NCBI GenBank assembly: GCA_045586385.1
Contig: JAZNAE010000003.1
Coordinates: 1 to 54,345 of the forward strand
Direction: 5' to 3'
DNA: 54,345 nucleotides
Source of the DNA: Suilimivivens sp045586385
GTDB lineage: Bacteria > Bacillota > Clostridia > Lachnospirales > Lachnospiraceae
Shown piece by piece: positions 16,041 through 25,519 of the stretch. The number at the start of each line of letters is the position of its first letter. The first letter of the stretch is position 1. The notes beneath the pieces are model-generated. The model saw nothing but the letters and a program-made list of their open reading frames with translations. It was not told the DNA's origin and made no database searches. Position numbers and translations under genes: made by a program.

Positions 16041-18821
16041 ATGTTTCGATTTATGCTTGCAAAGTTAAAACATAAAAAATGGATGCTGCTTTGTCTGTTA
16101 ATCGGTAATATTTTACTGGTTGCAGTTTCCTCCGGATATTTAGTATACCAGTCGGCATCTTTTGAGCGCATGTTTGTCAAAGAGTTTGACAGGAAGTGGG
16201 AAAAGACCGGAAAGTGGCCATTTTTGCTGCGGACAAGTGCATGGACGGTAACACCGGAGGCTACGGAAAATTTGTATTTACAGACAGAAAAAATGATTAT
16301 GGAATTAAACCTGCCTGTGAAAGAAAGCCATATTAACCGGAGTATCCGGAGCGATGTAGCAAAACCGGTGATGGCACGAAAAGGGGCAGACCAGATGCGC
16401 CTCGGTGTAGGATACATGACGGACTTAGAAGATCATATCACCATCATAGAAGGAAGAATGTATGAAGAAACAGAGTACGAAAATTACATAGAGGTGATAG
16501 TGAATCAGGAAACCTTAAATCAGACAGGTGTTTTGCTGGACGAAGAACTGGTTTTTGAGCAGATGATTAATGACAATAAGGACCCTTTGTATATAAAGAT
16601 TGTAGGAATTTTCATTCCCAATGATGAGAAGGATTTTTACTGGACAGATTATCAAGGTGCTTATGCCGGTGAATGCTTTATGATGGCGGAATTATTTGAT
16701 GAGACTTTTGCCGGCAGAGAGCATGAAGGGTATGAAATACAATATGATACGTTGTTTGATTACCGGTGCATGGATTCCGGGCAGGCAGATAAAATTACGA
16801 CAGTCACAAATGCCTGGCTTGGTAAGCGCTTAGAAGGGGTGAAAATACATGAGCCTGCGTACCTGGAGGTGCTGAATTCTTATACGGTAAAAGTGGAGAG
16901 GATTTCTTCTACACTTTTCATTTTAAGTATACCCTGCATGGTGCTGCTTTGTGCGTTTTTGTTTATGATATCCGAGCAGATGCTGCGTATGGAACAAAAT
17001 GAAATTTCCATGCTAAAAAGCCGTGGAGCAAGGAGACATCAGATTCTCCGCCTGTACTTTATGCAGAGTATATTGGTTTCCCTGATAGGGCTGATAACCG
17101 GCATTCCCTTTGGCATGTTCCTTTGCTCATTACTGGGGTCAGCAGGTGCCTTCCTTCAGTTTGATTTTCAAAATTTGTTACAGGCCTCACTTACAAAAGA
17201 TGCGTTTATAGCTGCACTTGTTGCAATGGGAGTGTCAGTTATGGTGACAGTAGTCCCTGTAATTAAATACAGTACTGTGACGATTGTGAATTTAAAGCAA
17301 AAGAGTCAAAGAGCAAAAAAACCATTATGGCAGAAGACATATCTGGATATTATTTTGCTTGTTGGAGCAGGTTATGCATATTATTCCTTTTCAAGGTCGC
17401 AGGAGGCGATTAGGGAGCAGATTCTGCTTGGACAAACATTGGATCCGTTTTTGTATTTTGGAGCTACGTTTTTTATTTTGGGATGCGGTCTCTTGTTTTT
17501 GCGGTTACATCCTGTTTTCATTCACTTAATTTATAAGATACGGAAAAAATGGCTATCGTCGGCGTCATATATGTCTTTCCTGGGAACTATCCGCAGTGCG
17601 TCAAAGCAACAGTTTATTATGCTGTTTATGATATTAACGGTGTCTTTTGGTATTTTTTATGCGACTATTGCAAGGACGATTCTGGAAAATGCAGATCAGA
17701 ATATTTCGTATTTGAACGCAGTGGATATGCAGGTGCAGGAAAAATGGAGAGACAACGCCGGTGCGGCAATGCCGGGTGATAGTTTGAAAGTAGAGTATTA
17801 CGAGCCGGAAGTTGACAGATATGAATTCATAGAAGGTGCAAATGACGTTACCAAAGTCTTACAGGATAAAGTAAAGGTTGTGGGCGGAAGACGGCCCGTG
17901 AAAGAAGAATGTGCCATTATGGGAATCCAGACCAAGGAGTTTGGAGAAATGGTATCAATGCCGGAGAATCTTTTGCCGCTGGATTTCTATGATTATCTGA
18001 ATGCACTTGCCAATACATCAAATGGTGTGCTTTTGTCAGAGAACATGCGCGTAGAGTATGGATATTCGATTGGCGATACGCTGATTGTAGATTTGAAGAA
18101 CAGGACATTTAGTCTGAAAGTGATTGGTTTTTTTAATTATTGGCCGACCTATCAGCCTAAAGAGTATAGCGTGGGAGAAAAAGGCGAACTGCTTGTTAAA
18201 AGCAAATACATGATGGTAACAAATCTCTCTTATGTCCAATGGAAGGCAGATGTGACCCCGTACTATGTATGGATGAACTTTGAGGACAACACAGATGGAT
18301 TTTATGATTTTGTGGAAGAAAACAATATAAAAGTAAAATCTTACGCTGATATGGTAGTGGCAAAAGATGATTTGCGAAAGGATGCCTTATTCCAAGGTAC
18401 AAACGGTGTCTTATCACTTAGTTTTATCGTAATTCTTTTATTGTGCGGTGTGGGATATCTGATTTACTGGATTTTATCCATCAGGTCAAGAGAATTACTG
18501 TTTGGTGTTCTAAGAGCCATGGGTATGAGTAAAAGAGAAGTGTTCCATATCCTGTTTAACGAGCAGATTTTTTGCGGTATATTGTCTATTTTGGTAGGCA
18601 TTGCCATTGGCGCAGCCGCTGCAGGCTTATATGTGCCGATTATACAAAATGCTTATGCGGCGACAGACCAGATATTGCCGCTTCGACTTGTTTGCCGAAA
18701 AGAGGATTTGGTAAAATTATTCGGAACAATTATTGCAGTACTCATTATTTGCATAACAGTGCTACTTCGAATTGTTTCAAAGAGTAATATTACCGGTGCT
18801 TTGAAATTGGGAGAAGATTAA
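16041..18821 (+). CDS. Double-FtsX ABC permease, system 1
   Basis: A 926-residue membrane protein with about ten predicted membrane segments: one near 13-35, three at about 288-408, two at about 434-490, one at 523-545 and three at about 791-912. Large extracytoplasmic regions lie at about 36-285 and 546-790. Cytoplasmic coupling stretches NEISMLKSRGARRHQI and RSRELLFGVLRAMGMSKREV mark two FtsX/MacB-type modules on one chain, a fused pseudo-dimer like other long FtsX-family transporters. Such permeases work as mechanotransmission machines moving extracytoplasmic substrates. The stop overlaps the next ATG (TAATG). Its paralogue at 25507-28287 has the same length. Confidence 0.92.
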   Translation: MFRFMLAKLKHKKWMLLCLLIGNILLVAVSSGYLVYQSASFERMFVKEFDRKWEKTGKWPFLLRTSAWTVTPEATENLYLQTEKMIMELNLPVKESHINRSIRSDVAKPVMARKGADQMRLGVGYMTDLEDHITIIEGRMYEETEYENYIEVIVNQETLNQTGVLLDEELVFEQMINDNKDPLYIKIVGIFIPNDEKDFYWTDYQGAYAGECFMMAELFDETFAGREHEGYEIQYDTLFDYRCMDSGQADKITTVTNAWLGKRLEGVKIHEPAYLEVLNSYTVKVERISSTLFILSIPCMVLLCAFLFMISEQMLRMEQNEISMLKSRGARRHQILRLYFMQSILVSLIGLITGIPFGMFLCSLLGSAGAFLQFDFQNLLQASLTKDAFIAALVAMGVSVMVTVVPVIKYSTVTIVNLKQKSQRAKKPLWQKTYLDIILLVGAGYAYYSFSRSQEAIREQILLGQTLDPFLYFGATFFILGCGLLFLRLHPVFIHLIYKIRKKWLSSASYMSFLGTIRSASKQQFIMLFMILTVSFGIFYATIARTILENADQNISYLNAVDMQVQEKWRDNAGAAMPGDSLKVEYYEPEVDRYEFIEGANDVTKVLQDKVKVVGGRRPVKEECAIMGIQTKEFGEMVSMPENLLPLDFYDYLNALANTSNGVLLSENMRVEYGYSIGDTLIVDLKNRTFSLKVIGFFNYWPTYQPKEYSVGEKGELLVKSKYMMVTNLSYVQWKADVTPYYVWMNFEDNTDGFYDFVEENNIKVKSYADMVVAKDDLRKDALFQGTNGVLSLSFIVILLLCGVGYLIYWILSIRSRELLFGVLRAMGMSKREVFHILFNEQIFCGILSILVGIAIGAAAAGLYVPIIQNAYAATDQILPLRLVCRKEDLVKLFGTIIAVLIICITVLLRIVSKSNITGALKLGED

Positions 18822-19501
18822 TGAATCAAAATCATATTATAGAAATAGAAAATATAGTGAAAGCCTTTCCTGTTGAAGGTTCGGAACCTTTCCTTGCATT
18901 AAAGGGAGTAAGTGCCTATATTCCGCGGGGGGAATTTACAGTGTTAAAAGGCCGTTCCGGCTCAGGGAAAACGACACTGATTAATATGTTGGGAGCACTT
19001 GATAAGCCAAATGAGGGGAAGGTGTTTTTTGACGGTCAGGAAATTACTGCTCTGCCGGAGAGTGCAAGAGAGAAGATGCGCAGGACAAAGATGGGATTTG
19101 TTTTTCAGTCGGTATCTTTGATTCCTATGCTAAATGCATATGAAAATGTAGAGTTTGCATTGCGGCTTGCCGGGATAAAGGAAAACCGCGCAGAGCGTGT
19201 AAAAGAATGTCTGCGTATGGTAGGGCTTGAGAAAAGGATGAATCACATGCCACAGGAACTTTCCGGTGGAGAGCAGCAGCGCGTTGCGATTGCCCGCGCC
19301 ATTGTACATAAGCCGCAGATTCTGTTTGCGGATGAACCAACGGCAGAGCTAGATTCCCACTCATCAAAGGTGGTAGCCGGTCTGTTCAGGGATTTGGTGG
19401 AAAAAGAAGGAATCACAATATTAATGACAACACATGATAGTTCCCTCATGAATGCGGGGAGTCATCTAATTGAACTTGCAGATGGAGAAGTGGTTAAATG
19501 A
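18821..19501 (+). CDS. ABC transporter ATPase 1 (LolD/MacB type), system 1
   Basis: A 226-residue nucleotide-binding protein with all motifs: Walker A GRSGSGKTT, Q-loop FVFQS, signature LSGGEQQ, Walker B ILFADEPTAELD and H-loop TTHD. It belongs to the branch serving FtsX-type permeases and has no C-terminal extension. Its start overlaps the permease stop by 1 nt, and the next ATPase overlaps its stop by four bases, indicating coupled synthesis of permease, ATPase 1 and ATPase 2. Confidence 0.95.
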   Translation: MNQNHIIEIENIVKAFPVEGSEPFLALKGVSAYIPRGEFTVLKGRSGSGKTTLINMLGALDKPNEGKVFFDGQEITALPESAREKMRRTKMGFVFQSVSLIPMLNAYENVEFALRLAGIKENRAERVKECLRMVGLEKRMNHMPQELSGGEQQRVAIARAIVHKPQILFADEPTAELDSHSSKVVAGLFRDLVEKEGITILMTTHDSSLMNAGSHLIELADGEVVK

Positions 19502-20373
19502 GTGAAGTGATGGTTCAGGCAGATAACCTGATGAAGATATACAAAACAAAGGATATTGAAGTGGTAGCCCTACAGGGCCTTGACCTTACAGTGGAAAGCG
19601 GGGAATTGATGGCCATTATCGGAAACAGCGGAAGCGGTAAGTCTACTTTCCTAAATATGCTTGGTGGGCTGGATAAGCCGAGTGCGGGGAAACTTTTTGT
19701 AGATGGAAAAAATCTTTTTACCATGACAGAAAAACAATTAGTGGATTATAAGAGAAAGACAGTTGGGTTTGTCTGGCAAAACAATGCCCGGAATCTGTTT
19801 CCGTTTTTGACGGCACTGGAGAATGTAATGGTGCCTATGCAAATAAGTTCACAGAGGAAATGCCGCGAAAGAGCACTTGAACTTTTGGATATGGTGGGCC
19901 TTGCACACAAGAAGGGAAATAAACTTTCCCAGTTATCAGGTGGTGAACAACAGAGAATTGCCATAGCAATAGCCGTTGCCAATGCACCGAAACTTTTGCT
20001 TGCAGATGAGCCTACGGGATCTGTTGACAGTAAAACATCGGATTATATCCTAGACTTGTTCAGACGGCTTAATAAAGAGTGGGGGCAAACCATTATTCTG
20101 GTAACCCATGATGTGATGTTGTCCAAAAAAGTGCAGCGTGTGGCGGCTATCAGGGATGGAAAAATCAGTAGTGAGAGGATTTTAAAGGAAAGCTACACTG
20201 ATGTGCTTAGCGGCGCTACGGCAGGCTGGGAGGATGAAACCCAGGATGAGTTTGCAATTATTGACAGGGCCGGACGTGTACAGATTCCGAGGGAATTTTT
20301 GGAAACCATGGATTTGGAAGGAAATAAAGTGCGCATGTCCGTCCGGGACGGGAAGATTACATTAGAAAAGTAA
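19498..20373 (+). CDS. ABC transporter ATPase 2 with C-terminal AbrB-like domain, system 1
   Basis: The first ~230 residues are a complete ABC ATPase (GNSGSGKST, VWQNNARN Q-loop, LSGGEQQ, LLLADEPTGSVD, VTHD). After an acidic linker comes a tail of about 43 residues (249-291) that reads like a SpoVT/AbrB swapped-hairpin domain: IIDRAGRVQIPREFLETM, then a beta-hairpin ending DGKITLEK. Such folds normally dimerise in transcription factors and antitoxins. Here it would be a regulatory or dimerisation add-on; no DNA-binding role is claimed. ATPase 1 lacks it. The domain call is by motif only. Confidence 0.9.
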   Translation: MSEVMVQADNLMKIYKTKDIEVVALQGLDLTVESGELMAIIGNSGSGKSTFLNMLGGLDKPSAGKLFVDGKNLFTMTEKQLVDYKRKTVGFVWQNNARNLFPFLTALENVMVPMQISSQRKCRERALELLDMVGLAHKKGNKLSQLSGGEQQRIAIAIAVANAPKLLLADEPTGSVDSKTSDYILDLFRRLNKEWGQTIILVTHDVMLSKKVQRVAAIRDGKISSERILKESYTDVLSGATAGWEDETQDEFAIIDRAGRVQIPREFLETMDLEGNKVRMSVRDGKITLEK

Positions 20374-20399
20374 AGGACCCGGAATCGGGTCCTTTTCAT
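20372..20399. terminator. Bidirectional intrinsic terminator between exporter 1 and pfp
   Basis: A 10-bp GC-containing stem (20372-20381 with 20386-20395) with a 4-nt loop GAAT. A T-run follows on the plus strand and AAAG/TTTA flanks serve the minus strand. It overlaps the last bases of the ATPase 2 gene and lies between converging genes. Confidence 0.88.
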
Positions 20400-20403
20400 T
20401 TTG

Positions 20404-22065
20404 TTATTTTGCCTGTTCAAGAGCAAGTGTTACAGTTGTGATATCACAAACCTCTGTGGGTCCGTAGTACTGGATAGCACCGGGATATTTGAAGCATGTT
20501 TCAAGTGCCCACTGGTCACGATGAGCTTCGAAGTATTTAAACGGTGCACCGTCAAGTTCAACGAGTGCTTTTTTGATAACCGGCTTATCTTCGCCGTGTC
20601 TTCTTTCGATGTTCATCATCTTGGTAATCGGCATACCGCCTGCAACCCATTCATTTGCGGGAGCAGAGAGGTTGGAAACCTTTGATAAGTATCCGTTGTA
20701 GCCGTACTGGATCAGCATAAATGCATTGTATCCTAAAGAGTAGCAGTAGTCTGAATCAAAGTTGGAAGGGAAAGCACATCTTCCTTCATATCCTAAGAAG
20801 TGATGAAGTGTACCAAATTTGCCCTTATATGTTCCTGCTGCTTTTCTTGCTGCTAACTTATCAGCTACAAGTGCAGAGAATAATTTTTCGGATTCAATTA
20901 AGGATACCTGTACGTTTCCGTGAGGATCTCTTTCTAAGAATAACTGCTGCTGGATTGCTTCAGGAAGGATTGCAAATACTTCCATGGATTCTTTGGTTAA
21001 ACCTTTTTCGATGAATGCATATTTGTCTGCCCATGTTGCAAGTGCATTAAATTCATCAGCCTTGCTTCCTGCAAGAAGTTCATTGATTTCCTGAATTAAT
21101 ACAGAGAACTCAGGAACAAACTCTACAACACCTTCAGGGATAACAACGATACCGAAGTTCATTCCCTTGTTAGCTCTTGCTTCTACGGAATCAGCAATGT
21201 AATCAGCAATTGCGGAAAGAGACATCTTCTTAGCAGCAACTTCTTCTGAAATTAAGCAGATGTTAGGCTGGGTTTCAAGCGCACACTCTAAAGCAACGTG
21301 GGAAGCGCTGCGTCCCATAACTTTAATGAAGTGCCAGTATTTCTTAGCAGAGTTACAGTCTCTTGCAATGTTACCGATGATTTCGCTGTATGTCTTTGTT
21401 GCTGTATCGAAACCGAAAGAACATTCAATGTCTTCGTTCTTTAAGTCGCCGTCGATGGTCTTAGGACATCCGATTACCTGAACGCCTGTGTTATGTGCGG
21501 CAAAGTATTCAGCAAGGATACCTGCATTAGTATTGGAATCATCACCACCGATGATAACGATAGCTGTGATACCATGTTTTTTACATACTTCAGCAGCGAT
21601 AGCAAACTGTTCGTTTGTTTCCAGTTTGGTTCTACCGGAACCGATGATGTCAAAACCACCTGTATTTCTGAACTGGTCAACATATTCGTCTGTTAAAACA
21701 ATGTAATCATCTTCGATAAGTCCGCTGGGACCGCCCTTGAAGCCGTAAAGTTCGTTTTCTTTGTTAGTTGCTTTTAATGCATCGTATAAACCACAAACAA
21801 CGTTGTGTCCGCCGGGAGCCTGTCCACCGGAAAGGATAACACCTACAATCTGCTTTTTCGCTTCAGATGTGTTCTGGCCTTTCTGGAAAGTGATTTCCTT
21901 TTTGCCGTAAGTGTTAGGGAAAAGTGCTTTGATTTTTTCCTGGTCAGCTACGCTCTGAGTTTCCGCACCTTCCTTTACGCAGATATCTGCAATGCCGTTT
22001 CTAAGCATTCCGGGAAGCTTGGGAGTATACTCATATCTGGCTTTTTGTAATGGTGAAATGTTCAT
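20404..22065 (-). CDS. pfp: Pyrophosphate--fructose 6-phosphate 1-phosphotransferase, long type
   Basis: The 553-residue protein is a cytosolic phosphofructokinase of the long, plant/clostridial PPi-dependent clade. Substrate loops GGQAPGGHN (80-88), GGDDSNTN (173-180) and PKTIDGDLK (201-209) are visible, followed by GRSASHVALE. The Asp in GGDD and the Lys in PKTIDGD are the residues that favour pyrophosphate over ATP as phosphoryl donor, so it should run the reversible PPi-linked step of glycolysis. A strong AAAGGAG ribosome site precedes the ATG. It is a housekeeping gene lying, in opposite orientation, between two paralogous export operons. Confidence 0.96.
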   Translation of the reverse strand: MNISPLQKARYEYTPKLPGMLRNGIADICVKEGAETQSVADQEKIKALFPNTYGKKEITFQKGQNTSEAKKQIVGVILSGGQAPGGHNVVCGLYDALKATNKENELYGFKGGPSGLIEDDYIVLTDEYVDQFRNTGGFDIIGSGRTKLETNEQFAIAAEVCKKHGITAIVIIGGDDSNTNAGILAEYFAAHNTGVQVIGCPKTIDGDLKNEDIECSFGFDTATKTYSEIIGNIARDCNSAKKYWHFIKVMGRSASHVALECALETQPNICLISEEVAAKKMSLSAIADYIADSVEARANKGMNFGIVVIPEGVVEFVPEFSVLIQEINELLAGSKADEFNALATWADKYAFIEKGLTKESMEVFAILPEAIQQQLFLERDPHGNVQVSLIESEKLFSALVADKLAARKAAGTYKGKFGTLHHFLGYEGRCAFPSNFDSDYCYSLGYNAFMLIQYGYNGYLSKVSNLSAPANEWVAGGMPITKMMNIERRHGEDKPVIKKALVELDGAPFKYFEAHRDQWALETCFKYPGAIQYYGPTEVCDITTVTLALEQAK

Positions 22066-22100
22066 ATATATATCTCCTTTATAAATTTTATCCAGACATA

Positions 22101-22129
22101 ATTTTAGTATATTTTAGCAGTAAAGTAAA
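22101..22129 (-). promoter_or_regulatory. Sigma-A promoter for pfp
   Basis: Read on the minus strand: TTTACT (22129-22124), a 17-nt spacer and TAAAAT (22106-22101), 35 nt before the pfp start codon. Confidence 0.65.
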
Positions 22130-22165
22130 CCCCAAATCAACTCTCTAGTCTTTTGAAGTTATATA

Positions 22166-22174
22166 TGCTATGAT
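22166..22174 (+). promoter_or_regulatory. Possible extended -10 promoter for export operon 2
   Basis: TGCTATGAT matches the extended -10 consensus with one mismatch and lies 53 nt before the first adaptor start, in the only sizeable gap upstream of the operon. No good -35 at the right distance. Confidence 0.4.
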
Positions 22175-22227
22175 AAATATTGTGTGAGCAAAACTTAAAA
22201 ATCAATTTTTGAATGAATCAGGTGTAA

Positions 22228-23346
22228 ATGATAATGAAAAATTTATTAGTAAAAAAACGTTTTTTCAGTTGGATAGCAATCGGTGCTTTGAGCATCACAT
22301 TGACAGGCTGTGGGCAGACAAAAAACACAGAAGAAGTTCCGGTAGTTGTTATTTCGGATGAAGAGCAGGGTATTGAATACAGCATGGACACGGTAAAGAG
22401 GGGAAATGTAACTTTAACAAAAAAGTTTGCCTGTAAGTATGTTCAGACAAAGGAGCAGGCAGTTTCCTTTCCTGAAGGCGGAAAGACAATCGAAAAGATT
22501 TACGTGCGTGAAGGCGATTATGTGAAGCCGGGGGATGTTCTGGCAGAAGTATCTTCCGGTTCTTTGGAGGAAGAGATTGCGGCGCTGGAATACAAAATAA
22601 AAAGGGATGCGCTGGAAAAACAGTATTTGGATGTCCACGAAGAATTTGATTTGCGTTCTTCTTACTTTTCCTTTGTTTATGGTACTAAGTGTGAAGAGGA
22701 GGACCTGGAAGAATATGAAGAGAGAGATGAAGAAATCGTGGATTCCTATAAGAATAAAAGGGAAGATTACAGTGATGAAGCTGAATTTGATGTAAGAGAG
22801 CTTGAAGAACTGAAAAAGAAACTCGCTGACAGCAGGATTTATGCGACTATGTCAGGTATGGTATATTCTGTGGAGTTTAATCTGGAAGGAACCGTTTCTA
22901 AGAAAGACGAAGTGATTATGACCATAATTGATGGAACAGAAGGTGTATTTGCCATAGAAGAGCCTGATTATACAGACTATTTTTCAGCAGAGGATGTGCT
23001 GAAATTGGAAATTTACTATGGGACAGCAAAAGGTGTTTACGATGTGATTCCCTTTGAAATGGATACATGGGGAGAGAAGCAGTACTTCAGTATTTATGAC
23101 GGACCGGAAAATGACGGAATAGAAGTGGACACCACAGGAGATATTTATCTGGAATTAGATACTAGGGAAAATGTATTGATACTTCCCAATACCTGCATTT
23201 TTAGTGCAGATGATAAGTCATATGTTTATATGCTTGATGAAAATAATATGAAAACCGTGTGCTTTATAGAGACCGGACTTAAGGGTGATGAGTGTACGGA
23301 AATTTTAAGTGGATTAAATGAAGGGGATATGGTAGTAAGAAGATAG
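22228..23346 (+). CDS. Exporter adaptor lipoprotein A, system 2
   Basis: A 372-residue adaptor with lipobox TLTGC (Cys28), a segment YSMDTVKRGNVT closely parallel to adaptor A of system 1, lipoyl half VREGDYVKPGDVLA, a short helical hairpin (about 118-195), a second lipoyl half ending MSGMVYSV, and the C-terminal motif LSGLNEGD. Two in-frame ATGs (22228, 22234) both give a plausible signal and the ribosome site is weak. One base separates its stop from the next ATG. It opens the second export operon and should sit on the extracytoplasmic face of the permease at 25507-28287. Confidence 0.87.
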   Translation: MIMKNLLVKKRFFSWIAIGALSITLTGCGQTKNTEEVPVVVISDEEQGIEYSMDTVKRGNVTLTKKFACKYVQTKEQAVSFPEGGKTIEKIYVREGDYVKPGDVLAEVSSGSLEEEIAALEYKIKRDALEKQYLDVHEEFDLRSSYFSFVYGTKCEEEDLEEYEERDEEIVDSYKNKREDYSDEAEFDVRELEELKKKLADSRIYATMSGMVYSVEFNLEGTVSKKDEVIMTIIDGTEGVFAIEEPDYTDYFSAEDVLKLEIYYGTAKGVYDVIPFEMDTWGEKQYFSIYDGPENDGIEVDTTGDIYLELDTRENVLILPNTCIFSADDKSYVYMLDENNMKTVCFIETGLKGDECTEILSGLNEGDMVVRR

Positions 23347-23347
23347 C

Positions 23348-25519
23348 ATGAAAAAGGTATTAAACAGACGAAAAAAATACATAGGAATCATGATGTCTGC
23401 AGTGCTTATTTGTAATATTTGCGGATGCGTGGCAAAAGATGGCAAAGCACAAGCAAACAGTGTCTCTTCGGAGGAAATAGAGCTTTTGGAGCCGGTGGGC
23501 AGCATGGCATTTTATGATGTTGTACAATATAGGGACATTTGCAAGGCGAAGGTGTATTCCTCTGTCTGTGTGCCTGCCGTAACAGAATTTGCTTATGCAA
23601 CAGAGGCTCCGTTTGATACATATGGAAAATTACCCGGTGATTCTGTAAATAGCGGTGATGTAGTTGTGTATGGAAATACGGGAAGTGTAGATGAGGAAAT
23701 AGAAAATCTGACTGATGAGATTAATAAAAAAATCAGGGATTACGAGGATGCAGTAACGGATCTGCAGGAAGATATTTATGACGCCCGCAAGGTGGAATAC
23801 GAGGCAAGCGTCCCATATATGGAGAATATCAGTAATAAGCCTGATGCCTCATCTCCTTTTTATGATACTTGGACAAAATTCAGTATGCCCATAGAAGGTA
23901 CTTATAAGTCTGCAGTTTTGTCCAGAGAGCAGATAGAACAGGCACTGAAAGAAAAACAGGAGCTTTTTGCGTTGGAACTGGAATACGACCAGGGACGCCT
24001 TTTGCGTATGGCGGAAAATGTAAATGAAGCGCAGATTACAACAAATAAGGATGGAACGGTTGTTGCAATAGGTACCTATACATCCGGTGATTATATTCCG
24101 AAAAATACAAATGTAATTGCAATCGGTGATATGCAGACCAAAGTATTACATACAGAATATATCAGCAAAGCAGATGCAGATAGGGCAGCGGATATCTATG
24201 CAGTGGTTGATGGCAAACGGTACGAAGTGACTTACAAGGTCATGGAAGATGGCGAGTATGCGGCGCTGATAAAGCAAAATGGTGTGGTGTATTCTACGTT
24301 CTTTCTTCATGATCCGGAGGGTGAAGTTCCCATTGGGAAATTAGTAAGTCTGATTGTGGTTGAAGATTCTCGTGAAAATGTTCTGGCAGTTTCATCGGAT
24401 GTTCTGCGCAGAAACGGCACAGATTATTATTGCTACTTGTACGATGGAACAGGCAATGTGGTGCAGTCTGTTTCGGCAGGACTATCTGACGGTGTGTATA
24501 CGGAAATTTTATCCGGGCTTGCCGAAGGTGATAAGGTGCTGATGGATGAAGAAATTACAGCAAAGGGTAAGATGACTGTTTTGGAAACAGGTTCTGTAGA
24601 GGATGAATATACGGGCTATGGTATGCTGTATTATCCCACAACAAACTGGATTTCTAATCCTGCAAAATATGGGACGTTTTATGTGCATGAAATTTGTGTG
24701 GAAAAATATGAGCAGGTAACGAAGGGACAGGAACTTGCCAAGATTGAAGTGGTGCCTGATACTGTCAGCGTGGAAAGATTGGAGAGAAAAATCCAAAGGC
24801 AGCAGGAGCGTTTGGATAAACTGCTGGAAAAGAAGAGTAAAATATACCATGACGAAATTGACAGAAGCTTAGATAGAGCAATAGAAGCCCGCAGGAAAGC
24901 AATAGAGGATTATGGAGAAGAACTGGCCAAGATGAATGAATACACCGGTGTTATTAGTTTAAAAGCACCTTATGACGGTATTGTTATGAGTCTGGCAGAG
25001 CATAAGGTGGGGGATGCACTATCTTATAACGAGGACGTGGTAAAGGTAGCGGACAAATCCCAGTGCTATATCATCGCAGATAATAAAGAGGGACAGTTAA
25101 GTTATGGAAATGAAGCGACCATAATGTATGATACGGAAAGCGGAGCAAAAAAGGAAATTCAGGGCATGGTGGTATCTGTATACGGTATGGCACTTTCCGG
25201 GCAGTTAAATACGGGAACTGCATTAATCCGTATTCCGGAAAGCGATGTCAGTGAAGTGGCAAGTTACGGAAGTTCATTAGGAGCAGGCGGTGACTGGAGC
25301 AGCACTTCATTTGAAATATATGCTAAAGTACATCACGTAGACAATGTGGTGCTGGTTCCGAAGAGTGCAGTTACCTTGGAAGGAGAAAATGCTTTTGTTA
25401 AGGTGAAAGACGAGACAGGAAACGTTTCTTATCATGCTTTCCTTTTGGGTGGTTCTTATCAGACTTATTATTGGGCAGTGTATGGCCTGAGCGAAGGAAT
25501 GGAAATATGTTTAAATTAA
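23348..25519 (+). CDS. Fused double adaptor lipoprotein (B+C), system 2
   Basis: At 723 residues this is about twice the usual adaptor length and contains two complete adaptor modules. Module 1 has a signal ending NICGC (Cys27), a helical hairpin around 115-230 and the normally terminal motif LSGLAEGDKV at about 387-396. The chain then continues without a second signal into module 2: VEKYEQVTKGQELAK, a Lys/Glu-rich hairpin (about 480-530), lipoyl half KAPYDGIVMSL and a final YYW...GLSEG. In system 1 the same two modules are separate overlapping genes (13760-14875 and 14862-16013). No stop or frameshift is visible at the junction, so it is a true gene fusion or the unsplit ancestor. Confidence 0.9.
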   Translation: MKKVLNRRKKYIGIMMSAVLICNICGCVAKDGKAQANSVSSEEIELLEPVGSMAFYDVVQYRDICKAKVYSSVCVPAVTEFAYATEAPFDTYGKLPGDSVNSGDVVVYGNTGSVDEEIENLTDEINKKIRDYEDAVTDLQEDIYDARKVEYEASVPYMENISNKPDASSPFYDTWTKFSMPIEGTYKSAVLSREQIEQALKEKQELFALELEYDQGRLLRMAENVNEAQITTNKDGTVVAIGTYTSGDYIPKNTNVIAIGDMQTKVLHTEYISKADADRAADIYAVVDGKRYEVTYKVMEDGEYAALIKQNGVVYSTFFLHDPEGEVPIGKLVSLIVVEDSRENVLAVSSDVLRRNGTDYYCYLYDGTGNVVQSVSAGLSDGVYTEILSGLAEGDKVLMDEEITAKGKMTVLETGSVEDEYTGYGMLYYPTTNWISNPAKYGTFYVHEICVEKYEQVTKGQELAKIEVVPDTVSVERLERKIQRQQERLDKLLEKKSKIYHDEIDRSLDRAIEARRKAIEDYGEELAKMNEYTGVISLKAPYDGIVMSLAEHKVGDALSYNEDVVKVADKSQCYIIADNKEGQLSYGNEATIMYDTESGAKKEIQGMVVSVYGMALSGQLNTGTALIRIPESDVSEVASYGSSLGAGGDWSSTSFEIYAKVHHVDNVVLVPKSAVTLEGENAFVKVKDETGNVSYHAFLLGGSYQTYYWAVYGLSEGMEICLN

